Part shown: positions 30,881 through 38,926 of the stretch, in pieces
Layout: every line of letters starts with the position of its first letter
How positions within the stretch are numbered: the first letter of the stretch is position 1
Source of the DNA: Palsa-504 sp963790065
Lineage (GTDB): Bacteria; Actinomycetota; Actinomycetes; Streptosporangiales; Streptosporangiaceae
Assembly: GCA_963790065.1 (NCBI GenBank)
Contig: CAWBNK010000034.1
Coordinates: forward strand, 62,001-126,000
Length of the DNA: 64,000 nt
Direction of reading: 5' to 3'
Made by a program: the position numbers and the translations under genes
Notes under the pieces: model-generated
Databases searched by the model: none
Seen by the model: the letters and a program-made list of their open reading frames with translations, nothing else
What the model was told of the DNA's origin: nothing

Positions 30881-32267
30881 GGACGTGCAGCGGCTTGCCG
30901 GCCAGCAGGAGATGGGCTTCGCCGATGGCCTCGGACTGGGTCGGGTGCGGGTGAATGAGCGCGGCCACCTCCTCCGGACGGGCTTCCCAGTTGTAGATGA
31001 GCTGGGCCTCGGCGATCAGTTCGCTGACCCGGTCGCCCACGATATGGATGCCCAGGACCGGGCCGTCCTTGGCCGCGACGACCTTGACGGCGCCCCTGGT
31101 GGACAGGATGGCGCTCCGGCCGTTGCCGGACAGGTCGTAGCTGACCGTGTTGATCGCGTCCGGGCCGTACTTGGCGGCCGCCTGTGTCTGGGTATAGCCG
31201 ACCGAAGCGACCTCAGGGCGGCTGTAGGTGATGCGGGGCACCCCCAGATAGTCGACCGGCACCACCGGCCGTCCGGCCAGGTGCTCGGCGGCCAGGATGC
31301 CCTCGGCGAACCCCACGTGGGCCAGCTGCGGGTGCGCGCCGCCGCCGGTGCTGACCAGGTCGCCGACCGCGTAGACGCCCTCGGCCGTGGTCCGGCAGTA
31401 CTCATCGACGGTCACGAAGCCGCGATCGGTTTTTATCCCTTGCTCGTCGTAGCCCAGCCCGGCCGAGACCGGCCCGCGGCCGACCGCGACCAGCAGCAGT
31501 TCCCCCTCCAGCGTCGCGCCGCCTTCCAGGTGAACCCGGACCCCGTCCTGCGCGGGCTCGGCGCGCTCGAACCGCGCGCCGAGCTTGAAGCCGATGCCGC
31601 GGCGGCGGAACTCCCGCTCGAGCAGCTTGGAGCTGGCTTCGTCTTCCAGCGGCACCAGGTGCGGCAGGGCCTCGACGATCGTCACCTTGGTGCCGAACGA
31701 CGTCCACGCCGAGGCGAACTCGCAGCCGATCACCCCGCCGCCCAGCACGATCGCGGAGGCCGGTACCCGGTCGAGCTGGAGTGCGTGCTCGCTGGCCATG
31801 ACCCGGCCGCCGTCCAGGTCCAGTCCCGGCAGGGTACGCGAGTACGAGCCGGTGGCCAGCACCACGTTCGTTCCGGTAAAGGAGTCCGCGCCGACCTGTA
31901 CCGTCTTCGGCCCGGCCAGCCGCCCCTCGCCCTCGACGATCGCGATGCCGCGGCCCTTGATCAGTCCGGTGAGCCCCTTGTGGTTTTTGGCGATGACCGA
32001 GTCCTTGTACTTGTGCACCCCGGGCATGTCCATGCCCTGGAACGGCGCCTTGACCCCGAACGCCGCGCTCTCCCGGGCCTGGTCGGCGATCTCCCCGGCG
32101 TGCAGCAGCGCCTTGGTGGGAATGCAGCCGCGGTGCAGGCACGTCCCGCCCACCTTGTCCTTCTCCACCAGCACCACGGACTTGCCCAGCTCGGCCGCCC
32201 GCAACGCGGCCGCGTAACCCCCGCTGCCGCCGCCCAGGACCACGAGGTCATACCGGTTGTCTGGCAC
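30873..32267 (-). CDS. lpdA: Dihydrolipoyl dehydrogenase (E3)
   Basis: 464 residues. FAD fold YDLVVLGGGSGGYAAALRAAELG, redox disulfide GGTCLHRGCIPTK (CxxxxC), NAD fold AIVLGGGVIGCEFASAW, and the C-terminal active-site pair in ALIHPHPTQSEAIGEA (His-Glu). E3 reoxidises the lipoyl groups of 2-oxoacid dehydrogenase complexes. GTG start at 32267 with GGAGCGCCC. The E1/E2 genes at 48.3-51.7 kb lack an E3, so this enzyme may serve them. Downstream overlaps the MDMPI-type gene; upstream there is a small gene 8 bp away. Confidence 0.95.
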   Translation of the reverse strand: MPDNRYDLVVLGGGSGGYAAALRAAELGKSVVLVEKDKVGGTCLHRGCIPTKALLHAGEIADQARESAAFGVKAPFQGMDMPGVHKYKDSVIAKNHKGLTGLIKGRGIAIVEGEGRLAGPKTVQVGADSFTGTNVVLATGSYSRTLPGLDLDGGRVMASEHALQLDRVPASAIVLGGGVIGCEFASAWTSFGTKVTIVEALPHLVPLEDEASSKLLEREFRRRGIGFKLGARFERAEPAQDGVRVHLEGGATLEGELLLVAVGRGPVSAGLGYDEQGIKTDRGFVTVDEYCRTTAEGVYAVGDLVSTGGGAHPQLAHVGFAEGILAAEHLAGRPVVPVDYLGVPRITYSRPEVASVGYTQTQAAAKYGPDAINTVSYDLSGNGRSAILSTRGAVKVVAAKDGPVLGIHIVGDRVSELIAEAQLIYNWEARPEEVAALIHPHPTQSEAIGEAHLLLAGKPLHVHE

Positions 32268-32275
32268 GGGCGCTC

Positions 32276-32515
32276 CTATTGCTCGGGCTCTGTCAGCCGA
32301 TCGGGGCCTCGGCCCTCTTGGGCCGGGGCCGACATCCGCTGCGCCAGGAAGAAGGCGCTGACCAGGTCGCGCGCCGTGTCGTACCCGGCCAGGAACTCCT
32401 CCTCGGCCCGGGCCGGCGCCATGCGGCCTTCCTGCAGCGCCTCGAAGGCCTCGCGCATCCGCTGCAGCGCGGACTCCAGGACGTCGCGGTCGTCGGGGAA
32501 GTGGGTGCCGACCAC
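32276..32515 (-). CDS. Small helical protein of unknown function (79 aa)
   Basis: Sequence is strongly amphipathic: DVLESALQRMREAFEALQEGRMAPARAEEEFLAGYDTARDLVSAFFLAQRM, likely two helices. No family recognised. GTG start. It lies 3 bp after an SDR gene and 8 bp before lpdA on the same strand, so it is translated within that operon. The tight spacing argues that it is a real gene. Its role, perhaps a small partner or adaptor, is unknown. Confidence 0.6.
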   Translation of the reverse strand: MVGTHFPDDRDVLESALQRMREAFEALQEGRMAPARAEEEFLAGYDTARDLVSAFFLAQRMSAPAQEGRGPDRLTEPEQ

Positions 32516-32518
32516 GGC

Positions 32519-33292
32519 TCAGTACGCTGCCGTTCCGCCGTCGACGCTGTAGATGGCACCGGTGATCCCGGCCCCGACGTCCGACGCGAGCAGGACCGCG
32601 ACCGCGGCCACCTCTTCCAGCGTATTCGGCCGCTTGATGGCGGACTCGGCGGCGAACAGCGCGACCATCTCGTCGAACGTGATGCCCATGGCCTGCGCGG
32701 TGTTCGGTCCGTTCTGCTTGATGATGTCGGTGATGATCAGGCCCGGGCAGATCGCATTCACGGTGACGCCCTGGGTGCCGACCTCTTTGGCCGTGGCCTT
32801 GGTCAGCCCGTTGATCGCGTGCTTGGCCGCGACGTAGGCGGTGAGCACCGGCTTGCCGTGCTTGCCCTCCACCGAGGAGATGTTGATGATGCGCCCGTTT
32901 TTCCGCGGCAGCATGTGGCGCAGGGCGGCCCGGGTGCCCCAGAAGGTGGAGTACAGGTTCCACTTCATCACCAGGTCGAAGTCCTCGTCGTACAGGTCGA
33001 CGAGCGGGGCGAGCCGTTGGGCGCCGCCGGCGTTGTTGACCATGATGTCGAGCTGCCCGAAGCGCGCCACGGCCGCTTCGACGGCCGATTCCACGCCTTC
33101 CTTAGTGGTCGCGTCGCCCTGCTGGAAGAGCGCGCGGTGCTCGCCGAGTTCGCTCACCACCTGCTTGCCGCGGTCGGCGTTGCGGCCGCTGACCACCACC
33201 TGCGCGCCCTCGGCCAGGAACGCCTCCGCGATGGCGCGGCCGATGCCCGCCGTGCCGCCCGTTATCGCCGCGACCTTGCCGTCGAGCTGCAT
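32519..33292 (-). CDS. SDR oxidoreductase, NISSVEGK subgroup
   Basis: 257 residues. VAAITGGTAGIGRAIAEAF (cofactor), MVNNAGG, catalytic Ser in RIINISSVEGKHG, Tyr/Lys in TAYVAAKHAINGLTKA, end GAIYSVDGGTAAY. The INISSVEGK-H/Q-G stretch is shared with the SDRs at 55063 and 61851, making a three-member paralogous group. Start ATG at 33292. It opens the operon SDR-small protein-lpdA-MDMPI. A 21-bp operator lies 33 bp upstream. Confidence 0.92.
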   Translation of the reverse strand: MQLDGKVAAITGGTAGIGRAIAEAFLAEGAQVVVSGRNADRGKQVVSELGEHRALFQQGDATTKEGVESAVEAAVARFGQLDIMVNNAGGAQRLAPLVDLYDEDFDLVMKWNLYSTFWGTRAALRHMLPRKNGRIINISSVEGKHGKPVLTAYVAAKHAINGLTKATAKEVGTQGVTVNAICPGLIITDIIKQNGPNTAQAMGITFDEMVALFAAESAIKRPNTLEEVAAVAVLLASDVGAGITGAIYSVDGGTAAY

Positions 33293-33324
33293 GGATTACT
33301 CCTCGGGTTCAGCGTGTGGCGACC

Positions 33325-33345
33325 AACTTGAGTCTGACTCCAGTA
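33325..33345. promoter_or_regulatory. 21-bp operator-family site, AACTTGAG-N5-CTCCAGTA
   Basis: Half-sites match as an inverted repeat in six of eight positions. Positioned 33 bp before the start of the NISSVEGK SDR gene, in the promoter region. One of the seven related sites. Confidence 0.6.
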
Positions 33346-33366
33346 TGTTCGTCCGCGGCGTCTCTG

Positions 33367-33431
33367 TCGTCAAGGTCAGGCGTCGTCAAGGTCGGGGTCG
33401 TCTAGGTCAGGCGCCGTCTAGGTCAGGCGCC
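33367..33431. repeat. ~16-bp tandem repeats (x4) across the end of the PHA synthase gene
   Basis: Four diverged units of the type GTC(A/T)AGGTC(A/G)GG run from the gap into the final codons of the leftward PHA synthase gene, whose stop is at 33423. Another example of a repeat overlapping a gene's 3' end. Confidence 0.65.
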
Positions 33432-35051
33432 GGCCGGCACCAGATCCCTGACGTAGCTGCCCGGCGCGGCCTCCAGGACCGGGTGCCCGGCGCTGCCGAG
33501 CTGGTCAGGAGCGGCCTCGGTGCCTGCCGACTGCGCGATGATCCAGTCCGCCCAGTGGGTCCACCAGGTCCCGGTGTGCTTGTCCGCCGCCTCCAGCCAC
33601 GCCTGCGGGTCAGGCCCCGGCTCGGCTCCGGTGTAGAAGACCGCCTTCGGGTTGCCGGGCGGGTTGACCAGGCTCTGGATGTGCCCGGCGTTGCTCAGCA
33701 CGAACGTGCTCGGGCCGCCAAGCAGCTGCGTGGTGCGGTAGCAGCTGGTCCACGGCGTGAGATGATCCGTCACCCCGCCGGTGACGTAGGCCGGCAGCGT
33801 GATCGTGCTGAGGTCCACCGGGGTGCCCAGGCAGGTCAGCGTGCCCGCGGTGGCCAGCGGATTGTGCTCGAAGATGTCCAGGAACTGGGCGTGCAGGGCG
33901 GCCGGCAGGTTCGTCCCGTCCGCGTTCCAGGCCAGGACGTCGAACGCCGGCGGCTTGTCGCCCATCAGGTAGTTGTTGACCCAGGCCTTCCAGACGAGGT
34001 CGTCGGGCCGCATCCAGGTGAACGCGCCGCCCATGTCGCGGGCGCTGATCACGCCTTGCCGCGCGGAATTCCACCGGGCCAGGGCGAGCAGCCGGGACGC
34101 GGAGAACGCCTTGATCGGCACCTCCTGGCCCCAGTCGAGCAGGGTCACCGCGTAGCTCACCGAGTGCACCGGCTGCTCGCCGAGGGCCGCCAGGTGGTTG
34201 AGCGCGAGCGTGGTCAAGATGCCGCCCGCGCAGAAGCCGATCACGTCGATGTCCGGCGCCCCGGTCACCTCGCGGACCGCCTCGATCGCCGACAGCACGC
34301 GGCCGGCGTAAGTGTCGAGCGTCCAGTCGGCCTGGTCGCGGGTGGGGTTCCGCCAGCTCAGCATGAAGGTCTGCAGCCCCCGGCCGACCGCGTACTCGAC
34401 CATGCTGCGGCCCGGGCGCAGGTCGAGGAAGTAGTAGCGGCCGATCGGCGGCGGGATGATCAGGACCGGCCGGGCCTGCACCTGCTCGGTGCTGGGGGCG
34501 TACTGGATCACCTCCCCCACCGAGTCGCGGTCCACCACCGCTCCGGGCGTGACCGCGAAGTCGCGGCCGACCTGGTAGGCGCTGCCGTCCACGATGGACG
34601 GCATGCCGCCGTTGTGCCGCACGTCGCCGGCCATGTTCTTCAGGCCGCGCAGCACCGACAGGCCGCCGGTTTCGTAGGCGCGCTTGATCGCGGCGGGGTT
34701 GCCCAGCAGCGTGTTCGTCGGCGCGGCGGCGCTTTCGGCGATCGTGAGCAGGAAGCGCGCCGTGGGCCCGGCCCGGCCGGTGCGGGCCAGTCCGTCGGCC
34801 GCCTGGTCCGCGAACTCGCAGCTGGCCGTATAGGCCTGCCCCAGCCTGCGGTAGTAGGGGTGCTGGGTCCAGGCCGGATCGCGGAACCGCGGGTCACCGG
34901 CGGCCGGGCGCACCGCCGACGTGCCCGCCGCGATGCCCACCAGGTCGGCGGCCAGCTTCCAGTAGCTGCCGTAGAAGGCCCCGATCCGGGCCAGGGGCCC
35001 GCGCGCGTCGGCTGCCGCGCCGTCCGGTCCCACACTGTCACCTGACGCCAC
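33423..35051 (-). CDS. phaC: Poly(3-hydroxyalkanoate) synthase
   Basis: 542 residues, alpha/beta-hydrolase fold that polymerises (R)-3-hydroxyacyl-CoA. The lipase-like box carries Cys instead of Ser: DIDVIGFCAGGILTTLALN (catalytic Cys ~residue 280). Upstream are RPVLIIPPPIGRYYFLDL and GLQTFMLSWRNPT, typical of PhaC; downstream YVTGGVTDHLTPWTSCYRT has the catalytic Asp and FVLSNAGHIQSLVNPPGN the His. Length is close to class I/II enzymes. Divergent from the 35268 gene with a 21-bp operator 23 bp upstream. Links acyl-CoA catabolism to carbon storage. Confidence 0.93.
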   Translation of the reverse strand: MASGDSVGPDGAAADARGPLARIGAFYGSYWKLAADLVGIAAGTSAVRPAAGDPRFRDPAWTQHPYYRRLGQAYTASCEFADQAADGLARTGRAGPTARFLLTIAESAAAPTNTLLGNPAAIKRAYETGGLSVLRGLKNMAGDVRHNGGMPSIVDGSAYQVGRDFAVTPGAVVDRDSVGEVIQYAPSTEQVQARPVLIIPPPIGRYYFLDLRPGRSMVEYAVGRGLQTFMLSWRNPTRDQADWTLDTYAGRVLSAIEAVREVTGAPDIDVIGFCAGGILTTLALNHLAALGEQPVHSVSYAVTLLDWGQEVPIKAFSASRLLALARWNSARQGVISARDMGGAFTWMRPDDLVWKAWVNNYLMGDKPPAFDVLAWNADGTNLPAALHAQFLDIFEHNPLATAGTLTCLGTPVDLSTITLPAYVTGGVTDHLTPWTSCYRTTQLLGGPSTFVLSNAGHIQSLVNPPGNPKAVFYTGAEPGPDPQAWLEAADKHTGTWWTHWADWIIAQSAGTEAAPDQLGSAGHPVLEAAPGSYVRDLVPAGA

Positions 35052-35073
35052 GTGGGCCTCCTGCCTATCGGCT

Positions 35074-35094
35074 TTCTGTAGTTAAACTCTAGTT
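35074..35094. promoter_or_regulatory. 21-bp operator-family site, TTCTGTAG-N5-CTCTAGTT
   Basis: Located 23 bp upstream of the phaC start. Its right half also belongs to a perfect TTAAACT-CT-AGTTTAA palindrome (35082-35097), so the exact registration is ambiguous. It agrees with the consensus AACTnnAG-N5-CTnnAGTT at the core CTnnAG positions. Confidence 0.55.
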
Positions 35095-35267
35095 TAAGGC
35101 ATGGCGGAGTCGTTGACGAGCCGGCTCCGGGCCGGCCGGGGTATCGGGGCTGCGTGTGAGGGGGTGGCCCGGACGCCCGGTTCGCTATCTGCCCGAGTTT
35201 CTTGACGTTGACCACAGGAAGGTCAAAGATGAGCCGTACCCGCGGTTCGCCGAGCCAAGGAGGTGCC

Positions 35268-35888
35268 GTGGCCACGCCCGAACCAACCTCCCCGTCCGAC
35301 CCGACCCAGCAGGCCCTCACGGCGCTGGTCATCCGAGGCATGGCCCGCGGCGCGCCGGACGACGTCACGGCCCGGCTGGCTGAGCAGGGCCTGGTCATGG
35401 TGAAGGGGCCCATCACGATGCCGACGCCCGAGGGCACGGCCGTGGTGGCCAGGCTGCTGCGCCTGCCGCCTGGCGGTCAGGCCGAACAGGACCTCGACCG
35501 GCTCTTCGACGGCTTCCTGCCCGTCAACCGGCGGCTGCGCGACGTGTGCTCCGCCTGGCAGGCCCGCCCGGATGGCGCCCCCAACGACCACAGCGACGCC
35601 GCGTACGACGACACGGTCCGGGACCGGCTGGACGAGGTCCACTCGTCCATCGGCCCGATCCTGCGCCGGATGGCGGCGATCGAGCCGAGGCTGGCCGGCT
35701 ACCGTCCGCGGCTGCAGGAGGCCCTGGACAAGTTCGACGACGGGGAGTCCAACTGGCTCGCGTCCCCGCTGATCGACTCCTACCACACGGTCTGGATGCA
35801 TCTGCACCAGGAGCTGATCCTCATGCTGGGCCTGACCCGCGCGGACGACGAGGCCCGCGAGGAACGGCTCGTCAGCGGCCGGACGTGA
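35268..35888 (+). CDS. Unknown soluble protein preceding an acyl-CoA dehydrogenase
   Basis: 206 residues from the GTG at 35268, which has an excellent AAGGAGGTG site 3-9 bp upstream; the frame remains open further 5'. Contents: GAPDDVTARLAEQGLVMVKGPITMPTPEGTAVVARLLRLPPG suggests a small winged-helix-like domain, followed by a helical region (LDEVHSSIGPILRRMAAIEPRLAGY, SYHTVWMHLHQELILMLGL). No family is confidently known; the layout recalls proteins found beside PEP-utilising or acyl-CoA enzymes in actinobacteria. Stop overlaps the ACAD start (GTGA). Confidence 0.6.
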   Translation: MATPEPTSPSDPTQQALTALVIRGMARGAPDDVTARLAEQGLVMVKGPITMPTPEGTAVVARLLRLPPGGQAEQDLDRLFDGFLPVNRRLRDVCSAWQARPDGAPNDHSDAAYDDTVRDRLDEVHSSIGPILRRMAAIEPRLAGYRPRLQEALDKFDDGESNWLASPLIDSYHTVWMHLHQELILMLGLTRADDEAREERLVSGRT

Positions 35889-37177
35889 CCACCGCACAGC
35901 AGGACGCCGAGCGCGCCGCGGAACTCGCCGCGCTGCGCGAGGCGGTCGGTGACCTCATCGAAGGATCGGGCGGCCTCGCCGCGGCCCGCCGTCGGCTGGA
36001 CGCCCAGCCCGGTCACGCCCAGCCCGGTCACGACGAGCCCGCCCACGACCCGCCTGGCCACGCCGAGCTCGTCCACGCCGAGCCCGCCCACGACGAGCCC
36101 GGCCACGCCGAGCCCCACGCCGAGTCCGGCCAGGACCAGCCCGGCTACGACGAGCAGGCCTGGCGACTGCTCGGCGGCGAGATGGGCCTGGCCGGCCTGG
36201 GCCTGCCCGAGGACCTGGGGGGCGCGGGCGGCGGCCTGGCCGAGCTGACCGTCGTCGCCGAGGAGCTGGGCCGCTCGCTGCTGCCGGTCCCGTTCTTCTC
36301 CTCCACGGTCCTGGCCGGCCAGATCCTGGCCCGCTGCCCGGAGGGCGGACCCGACGTGCTGGCCCGGCTCTCGGCCGGCGACGAGCTGGCCGCGTTCGCC
36401 GGAACCGACAGCGACGGCTGCTGGCGGCCCGACCGCCTGACGATCGAAGCGGAGCCGAACGGACCAGGCTGGCAGCTGCGCGGCCAGGCGGATTTCGTCC
36501 TTGACGGGGCCAGCGCCGCGCACCTGGTCGTGGCGGCCAGGACCCCCTCCGGCTGCGACCTGTTCCTGGTCGCGGGCGATGGCGCGGGCGTCCGCCGCCG
36601 GGCGCTGCCCACGCTGGACCCGACCCGCGGGCAGGCGTCGGTCGGCTTCGACGGCGCGGCCGGCACCCCGCTGACCACCGGTGGCGGTGGAGCCGGCCCG
36701 GTGGCCGCCGCGCTCGACGTGGCCCTGGTCGTGCTGGCCGCCGAGCAGGTCGGCGGGGCGGCCGCCAGTCTGGACATGGCCGTCGAGTACGCCAAGATCC
36801 GCCATCAGTTCAGCCGCCCGCTCGGCAGCTTCCAGGCCGTCAAGCACAAGCTCGCCGACCTGCTGCTGCTGGTCGAGATGAGCCGCTCTGCCGTCGACCG
36901 CGCGCTACTGGCCGAGCCGGACCCGGCCCGGCTGGCCGAGGCCGCGGCGGTAGCCAAGATCTGGTGCGGCGAGGCGTTCACCACGGTTGCCACCGAGAAC
37001 GTGCAAGTCCACGGCGGCATCGGGTTCACCTGGGAGCACGACGCGCACCTGTACTTCAGGCGGGCCCGGGCCGACGAGCAGCTGCTCGGCGACGCGACGG
37101 TGCACCGCGAGCGCCTGGCCGCCTTGCTGGGCTGGTTATCGCAGGCCGCAGGGGCCCGGCCTGGAAACCTCAACTAG
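35885..37177 (+). CDS. Acyl-CoA dehydrogenase-family protein with a His/Pro repeat insert
   Basis: 430 residues. Family features: GEMGLAGLGLPEDLGGAGGGLAELTVVAEELGRSLLPVPFFSS, then VEYAKIRHQFSRPLGSFQAVKHKLADLL and VQVHGGIGFTWEHDAHLYFRRA near the end. It is a shorter, divergent FadE type without the usual Glu in the GGI motif, as found in alpha/beta heteromeric ACADs. Between residues ~38 and 90 an insert of PGHAxP/EPAHDxP units (from a DNA repeat) interrupts the N-terminal helical domain. GTG start coupled to the previous gene. A 21-bp operator overlaps the stop. Confidence 0.85.
   Translation: MTTAQQDAERAAELAALREAVGDLIEGSGGLAAARRRLDAQPGHAQPGHDEPAHDPPGHAELVHAEPAHDEPGHAEPHAESGQDQPGYDEQAWRLLGGEMGLAGLGLPEDLGGAGGGLAELTVVAEELGRSLLPVPFFSSTVLAGQILARCPEGGPDVLARLSAGDELAAFAGTDSDGCWRPDRLTIEAEPNGPGWQLRGQADFVLDGASAAHLVVAARTPSGCDLFLVAGDGAGVRRRALPTLDPTRGQASVGFDGAAGTPLTTGGGGAGPVAAALDVALVVLAAEQVGGAAASLDMAVEYAKIRHQFSRPLGSFQAVKHKLADLLLLVEMSRSAVDRALLAEPDPARLAEAAAVAKIWCGEAFTTVATENVQVHGGIGFTWEHDAHLYFRRARADEQLLGDATVHRERLAALLGWLSQAAGARPGNLN
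36000..36150 (+). repeat. Degenerate 15/30-bp repeats encoding His/Pro/Glu-rich units
   Basis: About ten units of 15 bp (variations of GCCCAGCCCGGTCAC and GACGAGCCCGCCCAC) encode (A/D)-x-P-(G/A)-H. They produce a His-rich, acidic linker within an acyl-CoA dehydrogenase. His at every fifth residue is a possible metal-binding array. Confidence 0.75.
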
Positions 37178-37192
37178 ACAGCGTCTACAGTT
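37172..37192. promoter_or_regulatory. 21-bp operator-family site, AACTAGAC-N5-CTACAGTT
   Basis: Overlaps the TAG stop of the acyl-CoA dehydrogenase gene and lies 62 bp before the next gene start (37254). Read on the other strand it is AACTGTAG-N5-GTCTAGTT, identical in both half-sites to the site at 38885 with only the spacer differing. This sixteen-position identity is strong evidence for a shared regulator. Confidence 0.7.
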
Positions 37193-37253
37193 ATAGAGCG
37201 GCTCGTCGTTGCGCCGCAGTCTGGTTCGTCCCCCGGAGCTGGGAGTGAGACCC

Positions 37254-37499
37254 GTGCGCAGGATTCAGCACGCCCTGAGTGAAGCCGTGTACGAGTGGGC
37301 CGAGGACGACATCGGTCCGGTTCAGGTTACGGACAAGCACGGACGGCAGGGACGGTTCGACCGCAACGGGCGCTGGGTGCTCGGCGAGCTTCGCGTCGCC
37401 GACCCCGAACTGTGCCGGTGGATCGAGAGCGGAGGGCGCAAACCGGGAGGTGCCGCGGCGCGCAGCAGACGATTCGAAACCGAGGAGACGTTCTCGTGA
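37254..37499 (+). CDS. Small protein coupled to a Rieske oxygenase (81 aa)
   Basis: Start GTG at 37254 after GGGAGTGAG. Sequence: IQHALSEAVYEWAEDDIGPVQVTDKHGRQGRFDRNGRWVLGELRVADPELCRWIESG, then a basic tail ending TEETFS. No known domain. Its stop overlaps the Rieske alpha-subunit start by 4 bp, so it is co-translated with it and may be a dedicated partner or regulatory subunit. It is controlled by the operator at 37172. Confidence 0.65.
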   Translation: MRRIQHALSEAVYEWAEDDIGPVQVTDKHGRQGRFDRNGRWVLGELRVADPELCRWIESGGRKPGGAAARSRRFETEETFS

Positions 37500-38863
37500 C
37501 CGCACCGACCGGGTTCCGCGGGAACGGGCCCTCCTATCAGGACCTGCTGGACATCGACAGTAAGCCGGTGCCGGCCTCGCTGCGCCGGGACGAGCCCGGC
37601 TACTTCGGGGACGCGGACATCCCGGTCGAGCGCTACCTCTCCCGGGAGTTCCACGAGCGGGAGAAGGCCAGGCTGTGGAGCCGGGTGTGGCAGTTCGCCT
37701 GCCGCGAAGAGGTGCTGGCCGAGATCGGCGACACCGAGGTCTACGACATCTGCGACTCCTCGATCCTGCTGGTCCGGGCGGCGCCCGGCCCGGACGGCAT
37801 CAAGGCCTACTACAACGCGTGCCTGCACCGCGGGCGGGCGCTGCGCGACGAGCGAGGCCACGTCGACGAGCTGCTGTGCGCTTTCCACGGCTTCTGCTGG
37901 TCCCTGAAGGGGAGCCTCAAGCGCGTCCCGAGCGCCTGGGACTTTCCGCAGGTCCGCCCGGACAAATTCCGCCTCCCCGAGGTCCGGGTGGGCACCTGGG
38001 GCGGCTTCGTCTTCATCAACATGGACCCCGACTGCGAGCCGTTGGCCGACTACCTGGGCGAGCTGCCGACATTCTTTGACCGCTGGCCGCTGGAGGACAG
38101 GTACACCCGAGTCCACATCTCCAAGGTGCTGAAGGTGAACTGGAAGGTCGCCCAGGAGGCGTTCATGGAGTCCTTCCACGTCATCACCACCCATCCGCAG
38201 CTGCTGCCCGGTTTCGCCGACGCCAACAGCCAGTACGACATCTTCGGCAACGTGTCGCGGGCCATCTCGGCCCGGGGGGTGCCCAGCCCCTACCTGTCCT
38301 GGGCGCCGGACGAGCAGCAGCGGCTGAACAGCCAGATCGACCAGCGGGCGGACGACCCGCCGATCCTCGAGGTACCGGAGGGCAGCACTGCCCGCCGGAC
38401 GCTGGCCGATGCGGCCCGCCGCTCGCTGCGGTCGGTCATGAACGGGACCTACGTGGACTCGCTCACCGACGCCGAGCTGGTCGACAGCTATTTCATGACC
38501 GTCTTCCCCAACATGCATCCCTGGGGCGGGTTCAACCAGATCACCTACCGCTTCCGCCCGAACGGCGACGATCACCAGAGCTGCATCATGGATGTGTTCC
38601 TGCTGTCGCCGTTCCAGGGCGAGCGGCCGCGGCCGGTGGCCGAGCGCCGCCTGAGCGCGGACCAGCCGTGGCGCAGCGCCGTCGATGAACTCGGCTCGCT
38701 GGCCCGGGTGTTCGACCAGGATGAGTTCAACCTCGAGGCAGTACAGAAGGGCCTGCGGACCACGCAGAAACCGGGCGTCACCTTCGGCGTCTACCAGGAG
38801 AGCAAGATCAGGCACTTCCACCACCTGCTCGACCGCTGGCTGGCCGATCCGGCCCCTGACTGA
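37496..38863 (+). CDS. Rieske non-heme iron oxygenase, alpha subunit
   Basis: 455 residues, longer than the other Rieske subunits here. Rieske motif CLHRG...LLCAFHG (C-x-H-16-C-x2-H) near residues 108-129, mononuclear site QEAFMESFHVITTHPQ near residue 225. The large C-terminal part contains NMHPWGGFNQITYRF and ends HHLLDRWLADP. Type resembles the ring-hydroxylating or cholesterol/bile-acid-like oxygenases of actinobacteria, but the substrate is unknown. GTG start coupled to the 81-residue protein. Confidence 0.92.
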   Translation: MTAPTGFRGNGPSYQDLLDIDSKPVPASLRRDEPGYFGDADIPVERYLSREFHEREKARLWSRVWQFACREEVLAEIGDTEVYDICDSSILLVRAAPGPDGIKAYYNACLHRGRALRDERGHVDELLCAFHGFCWSLKGSLKRVPSAWDFPQVRPDKFRLPEVRVGTWGGFVFINMDPDCEPLADYLGELPTFFDRWPLEDRYTRVHISKVLKVNWKVAQEAFMESFHVITTHPQLLPGFADANSQYDIFGNVSRAISARGVPSPYLSWAPDEQQRLNSQIDQRADDPPILEVPEGSTARRTLADAARRSLRSVMNGTYVDSLTDAELVDSYFMTVFPNMHPWGGFNQITYRFRPNGDDHQSCIMDVFLLSPFQGERPRPVAERRLSADQPWRSAVDELGSLARVFDQDEFNLEAVQKGLRTTQKPGVTFGVYQESKIRHFHHLLDRWLADPAPD

Positions 38864-38884
38864 CCTTGTGCCGGCCGGACCACT

Positions 38885-38905
38885 AACTGTAGCGTTCGTC
38901 TAGTT
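38885..38905. promoter_or_regulatory. 21-bp operator-family site, AACTGTAG-N5-GTCTAGTT
   Basis: Lies 21 bp before the start of the SDR at 38927, just upstream of a CAGGAGG ribosome site. Half-sites identical to the site at 37172 read on the opposite strand. Confidence 0.7.
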
Positions 38906-38926
38906 ACTGCGCTCAGGAGGATCACA

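Noticed and set aside
30873..32963. 696-codon frame suggesting a fused protein upstream of lipoamide dehydrogenase
   Set aside because: The upstream part is out-of-frame SDR and small-protein sequence; E3 starts at GTG 32267.
37172..37192. Transposon terminal repeat
   Set aside because: No transposase, no target-site duplication; the same motif recurs at promoters with differing spacers.
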